Below, piece by piece: positions 1 to 5,053 of a stretch of 13,313 nt of DNA; positions within the stretch are counted from its first letter, which is position 1, and the number at the start of each line of letters is the position of its first letter. The translations under genes were made by a program, and so were the position numbers. The DNA lies in NCBI GenBank assembly GCA_964481705.1, contig CAYZUC010000078.1, positions 1 to 13,313 of the forward strand, given 5' to 3'. A model generated the notes under the pieces. It saw only the letters and a program-made list of their open reading frames with translations, did no database searches and was not told the DNA's origin. Source of the DNA: CAYZUC01 sp964481705 (GTDB taxonomy: Bacteria > Bacillota > Clostridia > Lachnospirales > Lachnospiraceae).

Positions 1-28
1 AATTTTGTAAATGCTTGTATCAATAATC

Positions 29-649
29 TCATTCTTCTACCTCCAAACCCATAACTAATATAATGTACGCTATAACGTCCTTCTTCATTTTCTCTACTTG
101 TTCCAAAGTGATTTGTTTCTCATCTGCCTCTCCCATACTCTTAGCATGAAGAATACCTTCCATTCCTTGTAAAACAACTACTGACAACGTATGAGCATCC
201 ATATGCATCGGATTAGAGGCACGATTCTCCCGAATTTCTTTATCTACCATCTTTTCTACTTGCGGTAAAATAGCCATAAGTGTCTTTTTATGCAGCGCAT
301 ATTGGATCGTCCAGTGAAGTCTCTGTGCCTCAAGATTTTGATAATAAAACTCTGTACTTTCCTGTGTCGTATTCAGAACTGATTTTACTTTATCAATAAA
401 ATTAACCGACTCCATATCGGTAATTTTAATCACATTAGACTGATATCGTGTTAGGTATTGTGCAATGACCTCCTCAAACAATTCTTCTTTTGATGCAAAG
501 AAATGATAGAAGCTCCCTGTTACAATGTCTGCTTTTTCAAGTATCATTCTCACACTTGTTTTTTCATAGCCATTTTCCATGAATACCTGCATGGCCGTAG
601 TAAGTATCTTTTCTCTTGTGCCACCTTCCAGTGCTTTCTTCCTACTCAT
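29..649 (-). CDS. TetR/AcrR-family transcriptional repressor
   Basis: A 206-residue TetR-type regulator, of normal length for the family. Residues about 11-57 form the DNA-binding domain (REKILTTAMQVFMENGY, then a recognition region with GSFYHFFASKEELF, the classic 'G-YYHF-SKEEL' signature). The rest is the helical ligand-binding and dimerisation domain, which is variable, so the ligand cannot be read. The ATG follows AAAGGGAG at a short distance. The gene lies 12 nt behind the stop of the EFR1-like gene on the same strand, so the two are almost certainly cotranscribed. Two TAGAAC-N3-GTTCTA palindromes flank the operon promoter and are the obvious candidate operators, implying autorepression. 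Family assignment is secure; the operator link and inducer are inference. Confidence 0.93.
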   Translation of the reverse strand: MSRKKALEGGTREKILTTAMQVFMENGYEKTSVRMILEKADIVTGSFYHFFASKEELFEEVIAQYLTRYQSNVIKITDMESVNFIDKVKSVLNTTQESTEFYYQNLEAQRLHWTIQYALHKKTLMAILPQVEKMVDKEIRENRASNPMHMDAHTLSVVVLQGMEGILHAKSMGEADEKQITLEQVEKMKKDVIAYIILVMGLEVEE

Positions 650-661
650 TTTACTCCCTTT

Positions 662-1516
662 CTATTTGAACTCAATTCGATCTTTTATTAAATCTGATGC
701 CTCTATGTAGGGATTATGATACAATTTTCGTTTCTCAGGTAATCCCATCATTTTAATCACCGGAGCCTTAATGGAATTACTCTTTAGCTGTTTCAGATCG
801 TCTTCACGTAATTGGTATCCAATTGCCCTCTTAGGACAAAAGCTGACGCAAGCCATGCATTGTGCGCAATGATGCAGAAATGTTGGCTTCCCTTCTTCCA
901 TCGAAATGTTCTGGCATGGGCAAACCTTTGCACAAAGACCACATGCGATACATTCTTTTGATATTGTAAAGGGATAATCTGCGTATTGCTGCAGAGATTT
1001 ATAAACTGGCATCACCTTAGGGTATCTCTTTCTCACGAATGCATTTGCTCGTGGAATCTCTTTGTTCTTTCTTTCAGCAATCTCCCTAGCTATCCTTGAG
1101 ATTTTCTCCTCTGTCTTTGGAACTACCCATTTAGCTGATGGCATTGGGGGATATACAATCTCATAATTTGCCACACCATTTACTTTCTCTCCATAGGAAA
1201 TCGTAACTCCTTTCCTTGTTACTATCTCTTCCAGTTTCTCACAGGCGAAACCATTTACAAAGCTTGGCATTGCTACAACAAAAACATACGCTTTTGTATT
1301 CATCTTCAATTCTTCAATAAATGAGACAACCGGATCGGGCATGGTCCAATGATATACCGGATAAACAAAACCTATCATTTCATACTTTGTTGCGGGAACA
1401 TTTTGGGGGTCATTTCTCATCGAAATCACTTCCGTATCTTTCAACTGCTCTGCTATTCTACTCGCCGCACGTAAACTGTTACCTGTTCCTGAAAAGTAAT
1501 AAATTACATTTTTCAT
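662..1516 (-). CDS. EFR1-type flavodoxin/ferredoxin fusion protein
   Basis: A 284-residue cytoplasmic electron-transfer protein. The N-terminal flavodoxin-like half begins MKNVIYYFSGTGNS, with the FMN phosphate loop SGTGNS at residues 9-14. The C-terminal half carries two [4Fe-4S] motifs: C189-x2-C192-x2-C195-x3-C199-P and C217-x2-C220-x2-C223-x3-C227-P. This matches the EFR1 family (flavodoxin domain plus bacterial ferredoxin); the partner enzyme is unknown. I chose the ATG at 1516 because GGAGGAA lies 6 nt upstream and the flavodoxin fold starts immediately there. An in-frame start at 1660 exists, but it would translate through the promoter and operator hairpin. It is the first gene of an operon with the TetR gene. 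Redox or xenobiotic/flavin chemistry is a plausible role but is not demonstrated. Confidence 0.9.
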   Translation of the reverse strand: MKNVIYYFSGTGNSLRAASRIAEQLKDTEVISMRNDPQNVPATKYEMIGFVYPVYHWTMPDPVVSFIEELKMNTKAYVFVVAMPSFVNGFACEKLEEIVTRKGVTISYGEKVNGVANYEIVYPPMPSAKWVVPKTEEKISRIAREIAERKNKEIPRANAFVRKRYPKVMPVYKSLQQYADYPFTISKECIACGLCAKVCPCQNISMEEGKPTFLHHCAQCMACVSFCPKRAIGYQLREDDLKQLKSNSIKAPVIKMMGLPEKRKLYHNPYIEASDLIKDRIEFK

Positions 1517-1563
1517 ATGCTGTTCCTCCATTCCTTCTATCAGAAATATCTTTATGGCATAGT

Positions 1564-1615
1564 AAAAGGCTATATCATCATTAGAACATCGTTCTAATAG
1601 TAATATAGCCTTTTT
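1564..1615. repeat. Nested 24-nt inverted repeat around the operator
   Basis: Arms at 1564-1587 and 1591-1614 match at 21 of 24 positions around a 3-nt centre. The outer arms are AAAAGGCTATAT / ATATAGCCTTTT; the inner arms are the operator half-sites. Runs of T follow on the plus strand and TTTT-ACTAT on the minus strand. A transcript reading through from the DUF2798 gene (stop at 1638) would form the complete hairpin, so it may terminate that gene. A transcript started at the EFR1 promoter (about 1595) would lack most of the right arm. Confidence 0.55.
1581..1597. promoter_or_regulatory. Candidate TetR operator 1
   Basis: The palindrome TTAGAAC-ATC-GTTCTAA covers the predicted transcription start of the EFR1-tetR operon, just downstream of the -10 box. 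It shares the TAGAAC-N3-GTTCTA core with the site at 1639-1653. Assignment to the adjacent TetR protein is inference from proximity and symmetry. Confidence 0.65.
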
Positions 1616-1630
1616 ATTATGATATGTCAA
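1602..1630 (-). promoter_or_regulatory. Sigma-A promoter of the EFR1-tetR operon
   Basis: Reading the minus strand, TTGACA (1630-1625) is a perfect -35 box. After exactly 17 nt comes TATATT (1607-1602), a 5/6 -10 box. The expected start is near 1595, leaving a leader of about 80 nt before the ATG at 1516. The two palindromes lie directly upstream of the -35 and directly downstream of the -10, a layout suited to tight repression. Confidence 0.8.
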
Positions 1631-1637
1631 CAGAAAA

Positions 1638-2198
1638 TTAGAACTTCGTTCTAGAAGCAATATCCTTACGGAATAGGATTTTAAAAATAGTTCTTATGAA
1701 CGGCTGAATAAAGAACAATTGTGTAAAGTATGCAAACGGGAAATTGAAACACACTAACTTTAGCCAATTTGCGAGTAATGTCCAGATGTTGAATCCCGCA
1801 TAGTATGGATAATACAGCCATGCTGCAATAAAACTCATTGCCGGACACATCAGGCCTACCGTTGTACATATAATTGCTGTTTCAAACAACACCGGATGAT
1901 CCTTAACGGGATTAAATACTTTACATGCCAGCTTGAAGGAACAGGGACTTCCCATTAATACTTCCAAAAGATAGGCAAAACAAAATTCCAGTAACACGAC
2001 GGACCAAATAGGACAGAATCGTCCGGCCATGTATACACCACCTTGTGCCTGGATGGCATGAATTACGCTGTCAGCCTTATTTACCTCCATGAGAGTTGCT
2101 CCATTTACAACATAGAGACTAAAAAACACGTAGGCATGAACAGTTACTACTACAGTTAGGAAGGCAAAAACCATCCTTTGAAATTGATTTCTTGGCAT
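1638..2198 (-). CDS. DUF2798-family four-helix membrane protein
   Basis: A 186-residue integral membrane protein with four hydrophobic segments at about residues 10-32, 64-82, 107-128 and 140-164. The N-terminus (MPRNQFQRMVFAF), the central NPVKDHP, the GLMCPAMSF segment and the NWLKLVCFNFPFA pattern are what I recognise as DUF2798. This family has an internal repeat of two helices plus loop and no established biochemical function. Length is normal. The start at 2198 is preceded by AAAGGAG at about 10 nt. A candidate 27-codon ORF with its own strong ribosome binding site ends only 3 nt upstream, in the same frame. The gene's 3' end overlaps the second TetR-type operator. In Clostridia such genes are often found near TetR regulators, as here. 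Confidence 0.85.
   Translation of the reverse strand: MPRNQFQRMVFAFLTVVVTVHAYVFFSLYVVNGATLMEVNKADSVIHAIQAQGGVYMAGRFCPIWSVVLLEFCFAYLLEVLMGSPCSFKLACKVFNPVKDHPVLFETAIICTTVGLMCPAMSFIAAWLYYPYYAGFNIWTLLANWLKLVCFNFPFAYFTQLFFIQPFIRTIFKILFRKDIASRTKF
1639..1653. promoter_or_regulatory. Candidate TetR operator 2
   Basis: TAGAAC-TTC-GTTCTA is the second copy of the palindrome at 1581-1597, with centres 57 bp apart. It abuts the -35 box of the EFR1-tetR promoter and overlaps the stop codon and last codons of the DUF2798 gene. Confidence 0.6.
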
Positions 2199-2201
2199 AA
2201 C

Positions 2202-2285
2202 TTATACGCTCCTTTTCTTTGTTAACGAAAGCTTATACAAGCACACCATCCTAATCCGTATTTCATCGCACAAAAATAGACACAT
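2202..2285 (-). CDS. Candidate 27-residue leader ORF upstream of DUF2798
   Basis: ATG at 2285-2283 is preceded by GGAGG at 2296-2292 with a 6-nt spacer, a better initiation site than that of the gene it precedes. It reads 27 codons to TAA at 2204-2202, three nucleotides before the DUF2798 ATG and in the same frame. The peptide starts MCLFLCDEIRIRMV, has three cysteines, and ends in a basic LTKKRSV. The AGGAG of the next gene lies inside it, so translational coupling or reinitiation is possible. It could be a leader peptide, a small membrane-associated peptide, or chance. No homologue is recognised. Confidence 0.4.
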   Translation of the reverse strand: MCLFLCDEIRIRMVCLYKLSLTKKRSV

Positions 2286-2362
2286 GTCACACCTCCGGAG
2301 ATAACATGATTGCGATTAAGTACCGTAATCAGATTTACATACCATAAGGTAATACATGTGTC
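2279..2362. repeat. 84-bp nested inverted-repeat element
   Basis: Exact 9-bp arms GACACATGT (2279-2287) and ACATGTGTC (2354-2362) enclose two smaller dyads: GATTA-N7-TAATC (2314-2330) and TACC-ATAA-GGTA (2340-2351). The minus-strand transcript could fold as a multi-branched leader whose outer stem includes the start codon of the 27-codon ORF. Alternatively the ACATGT copies are paired protein sites. Other than this element, the A-tracts near 2406 and 2428 and the promoter at 2523, the 2199-2623 interval holds nothing I can name. Confidence 0.35.
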
Positions 2363-2487
2363 GTGCATAACTATCGTATTAATTTTTCAACCAGATAATA
2401 ATAACAAAAAAAAGAATATTAATCAACAAAAAAAAACATAATCAGCCTATTAAGACGTTCAATTCTCCGCCTTGTAATAACGCTTTT

Positions 2488-2518
2488 CCTGAACAACGGC
2501 TCTTTTAAACCGTTCAGG
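2488..2518. promoter_or_regulatory. Dyad upstream of the response-regulator promoter
   Basis: CCTGAAC (2488-2494) and GTTCAGG (2512-2518) form an exact 7-bp inverted repeat with a 17-nt centre. It ends 4 nt before the -35 box at 2523. The position suits an activator or autoregulation site; the binding protein is unknown. Confidence 0.4.
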
Positions 2519-2522
2519 ATAA

Positions 2523-2551
2523 TTGACTTTTGCACCAGGAAAAATTATACT
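2523..2551 (+). promoter_or_regulatory. Sigma-A promoter of the two-component operon
   Basis: TTGACT (2523-2528), a 17-nt spacer and TATACT (2546-2551) give 5/6 matches in both boxes. The expected start is near 2558, with a leader of about 65 nt to the ATG at 2624. Confidence 0.7.
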
Positions 2552-2623
2552 TACGCTAAGTCGTGAGCAATTACAGCTAGTAGGAAACATCTGTTGCAAT
2601 CTAATCAATAATTGGAGGCGCGT

Positions 2624-3331
2624 ATGACTGCAAATCAAACAAACAATCGACAATCGACAGAGAACATACTGATTGTAGAGGATGATCGGTCCCTGAGCAA
2701 AGGAATTGTTTTAGCTTTACAGAATCACGAGTTGAATTTCACACAATGTTACACGCTGTCAGATGCCTATAAACAGATTCAATCACATCCATTTCAGCTT
2801 ATTATACTTGACATCAATCTTCCCGATGGTAATGGGCTGGATTTACTACATAGGATTAAATCAGAATCGAATCTCCCGGTTATCCTATTAACCGCAAACG
2901 ATATGGAAATGGATATCGTAACGGGATTAGAATCCGGCGCAGACGATTATATAACAAAACCATTCAGTCTGGCAATTTTGAGAGCAAGAGTTAATACCCA
3001 GCTTAGGAAGCTAACTGTCGGAATCACAAAAATCGTAATTGATGAATATCTATTTGATTTTGAGCATATGCATTTCTCTAACCATGGGAATCCGGTAGAA
3101 CTTAGCAAAACCGAACAAAAACTATTACGACTGCTAGTAGAAAACAGGGGACAGACCCTCTCAAGAGAGCAATTAATGGATCGTATATGGACTGATGGAT
3201 CCGAGTATGTCGATGAAAACGCTTTGTCCGTCACCATTAAGCGATTGCGTGATAAGTTAGAACCCCAACCATCGAAACCTCATTACATCAAAACGGTTTA
3301 TGGTCTGGGTTATGTCTGGGCGGTGCGTTAG
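2624..3331 (+). CDS. OmpR-family response regulator
   Basis: A 235-residue cytoplasmic response regulator. The receiver domain spans residues about 13-128, with acidic pocket E19-D20-D21, phospho-acceptor D63 in the LIILDINLPDG strand, T90 and K112 (ITKPF). The C-terminal winged-helix DNA-binding domain (about 137-235) shows LSKTEQKLLRLL, LSREQLMDRIW and the ending IKTVYGLGYVW, typical of OmpR/PhoB. The start is ATG at 2624, with GGAGG 5 nt upstream; a TTG four codons earlier overlaps that site and is unlikely. Its stop TAG is directly followed by the kinase ATG, so the two are coupled. The transporter downstream suggests it activates those genes in response to a drug, peptide or envelope signal, which is inference. 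Confidence 0.95.
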   Translation: MTANQTNNRQSTENILIVEDDRSLSKGIVLALQNHELNFTQCYTLSDAYKQIQSHPFQLIILDINLPDGNGLDLLHRIKSESNLPVILLTANDMEMDIVTGLESGADDYITKPFSLAILRARVNTQLRKLTVGITKIVIDEYLFDFEHMHFSNHGNPVELSKTEQKLLRLLVENRGQTLSREQLMDRIWTDGSEYVDENALSVTIKRLRDKLEPQPSKPHYIKTVYGLGYVWAVR

Positions 3332-4246
3332 ATGAATATATTAGATTCTATACTTCTGTCCGTATCCATTGCCGCAATAATTGCAGTAATCGTAACCATA
3401 ATCGTCACAAGACATCAGACAAGAAAAATCTTAAACACCATGAGTCAAATGCTGGATTGTGCGATTCGGGGAGAATATACGGAAACACTTTATGACGAAA
3501 GCCTGCTCTCCGCTGTCGAAGCAAAACTGAATCAATATCTTTCTGCTTCCGCTGTTTCCGATCGTAATCTTTCTGCCGAAAAAGATAAAATTAAAGAATT
3601 GATTTCGGATATATCGCATCAAACAAAAACTCCGATTGCTAATATTCTGTTGTACTCTCAACTATTACTGGAACAAGAACTGACTACAGAAGGGCGTGAA
3701 TATACTTATCAGCTCACTACCCAAGCAGATAAACTGAATTTTCTGGTTGGTTCATTGGTGAAGGTATCACGTCTGGAGGCCGGTATCCTTACTCTCTCTC
3801 CTGTCTCGACACCCATTCAAGTAATGTTGGACAATGTTGTAGCGCAGGTAACACCAAAAGCAGCAAGCAAAAATATCCTTCTACAGCAGACACCCTGCAC
3901 AGAAATCGCCTGTTTTGATATAAAGTGGACAACCGAAGCAATTTATAACATTGTCGACAACGCAATTAAATATACTCCCGAAAATGGTTGTGTTAATATC
4001 TGTGTATCTGCTTATGAATTGTTTGTTCGTATTGATATCAAAGATACAGGAATTGGTATTGCCGAAGCCGAGTATACAGATATATTTAAACGTTTCTATC
4101 GTTCACAAAACGTTTCTTCAACAGAGGGGGTTGGAATCGGACTATATCTTGCCAGACAGATTATCACAGATCAGGGCGGATATATTAAGGTTAAATCATT
4201 ACTCGAAGAGGGCACTGTCTTTTCTGTATTTTTACCTTATAAGTGA
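3332..4246 (+). CDS. Sensor histidine kinase without extracellular domain
   Basis: A 304-residue membrane-bound histidine kinase. A single hydrophobic segment covers residues about 5-27; no signal-binding domain lies outside the membrane. A linker helix follows, then the dimerisation and phosphorylation helix with H96 in SDISHQTKTPI. The ATPase domain has an N box at N206-N210 (NIVDNAIKYT), G1 DTGIGI at 238-243, the F-box region IFKRFYR and G2 GVGIGLYLA at 266-274. All catalytic motifs are intact. It starts at the nucleotide after the regulator's stop codon. The short sensor recalls the intramembrane-sensing kinases that obtain their signal from a partner ABC permease, though those usually have two helices, whereas only one is seen here. 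Confidence 0.95.
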   Translation: MNILDSILLSVSIAAIIAVIVTIIVTRHQTRKILNTMSQMLDCAIRGEYTETLYDESLLSAVEAKLNQYLSASAVSDRNLSAEKDKIKELISDISHQTKTPIANILLYSQLLLEQELTTEGREYTYQLTTQADKLNFLVGSLVKVSRLEAGILTLSPVSTPIQVMLDNVVAQVTPKAASKNILLQQTPCTEIACFDIKWTTEAIYNIVDNAIKYTPENGCVNICVSAYELFVRIDIKDTGIGIAEAEYTDIFKRFYRSQNVSSTEGVGIGLYLARQIITDQGGYIKVKSLLEEGTVFSVFLPYK

Positions 4247-4249
4247 AAT

Positions 4250-4286
4250 CTTTCATAACTGTTATAATTCATTGTAGTTAAGAAAG
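4250..4286 (+). promoter_or_regulatory. Extended -10 promoter within an 11-bp dyad, before ABC genes
   Basis: TGTTATAAT at 4260-4268 is a perfect extended -10 (TGnTATAAT). At normal spacing the -35 position (4240-4245) reads TAAGTG, which is poor and hints at activator dependence. CTTTCATAACT (4250-4260) and AGTTAAGAAAG (4276-4286) are inverted repeats matching at 10 of 11 positions and enclose the -10. The likely start is near 4275. Control by the neighbouring response regulator is a guess from position. Confidence 0.5.
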
Positions 4287-4308
4287 ATTGTAGAAAGAAG
4301 TATCTGAT

Positions 4309-4345
4309 AAAGTGTGTATTACAGCAATGCAATATACACTTTTTT
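4309..4345 (+). terminator. Hairpin with T run between kinase and ABC genes
   Basis: AAAGTGTGTATT (4309-4320) pairs with AATATACACTTT (4331-4342) through 12 bp including one G-U, with a 10-nt loop and T's through 4345. This is a complete intrinsic terminator shape, yet it sits in front of the ATPase gene of what looks like one functional module. It may end the regulator-kinase transcript or attenuate transcription into the transporter genes. Confidence 0.65.
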
Positions 4346-4360
4346 AGTAAGGAGAAGATT

Positions 4361-5053
4361 ATGAAAATACTAGAGACACATCAACTCAGAAAAACCTACG
4401 GAACAGGCGACGTTACCGTCCATGCACTGGATGGAGTAGACCTGTCAATTGAAAAGGGAGAATTTGTTGCAGTCGTCGGGACCTCAGGAAGTGGTAAAAG
4501 CACACTCTTACATATGCTTGGTGGATTGGACAGACCAACGGAGGGAAATGTAATGGTAGACGGAGAAGATATCTTCTCGTTGGGCGATGAAGCGCTTACT
4601 ATCTTTCGAAGACGTAAAATCGGATTTGTTTTTCAAAACTATAATCTGGTACCGGTTCTTAGTGTATATGAAAATATCTTACTACCCATACAATTGGATG
4701 GCAACGAACCCGATCAAGCATATGTAGACAGCATTATTGATGTGTTGGGAATCAATCGTAAATTGAACAGCCTTCCTGATCATCTTTCAGGAGGACAGCA
4801 ACAACGAGTGGCTATTGCACGTGCTCTTGCGACAAAGCCTGCTATCTTACTTGCCGATGAACCAACTGGTAATCTTGATAGCAAAACGAGTCAGGACGTC
4901 ATCGGTCTACTCAAGATAACAGGTCAGAAGTTTGGTCAAACCATAGTAATGATCACACATAATGTTGAACTTGCTCAGATGGCAGATCGTATCATACACA
5001 TGGAAGATGGCAGGATACTTTGTGGGGGTGAACGAAATGATCAAAGTTTCTAA
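4361..5053 (+). CDS. ABC transporter ATPase (MacB/LolD/BceA type)
   Basis: A 230-residue ATP-binding subunit, full length for the MacB/LolD/BceA group. Walker A is GTSGSGKST at residues 40-48, the Q-loop glutamine is Q92 (FVFQNYNLVP), the signature LSGGQ is at 142-146, Walker B is ILLADE at 162-167 followed by PTGNLD, and the switch histidine is H200 (ITHN). All catalytic residues are present. AAGGAG lies 8-9 nt before the ATG. The last 17 nt overlap the permease gene, so the two are translated together and form the transporter. Beside a two-component system, this group typically exports or removes antimicrobial peptides from the membrane; the substrate here is not known. Confidence 0.95.
   Translation: MKILETHQLRKTYGTGDVTVHALDGVDLSIEKGEFVAVVGTSGSGKSTLLHMLGGLDRPTEGNVMVDGEDIFSLGDEALTIFRRRKIGFVFQNYNLVPVLSVYENILLPIQLDGNEPDQAYVDSIIDVLGINRKLNSLPDHLSGGQQQRVAIARALATKPAILLADEPTGNLDSKTSQDVIGLLKITGQKFGQTIVMITHNVELAQMADRIIHMEDGRILCGGERNDQSF

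Noticed and set aside
1517..1660. 48-residue N-terminal extension of the EFR1-like protein
   Set aside because: It would translate the promoter and operator region, upstream of a clear ribosome binding site and the true flavodoxin start at 1516.
2612..2623. TTG start four codons upstream for the response regulator
   Set aside because: It overlaps the GGAGG that serves the ATG at 2624.
2459..2653. Minus-strand ORF of 64 codons across the response-regulator promoter
   Set aside because: No convincing start signal, overlaps the promoter, dyad and start of a clear gene, and the translation resembles no protein family.
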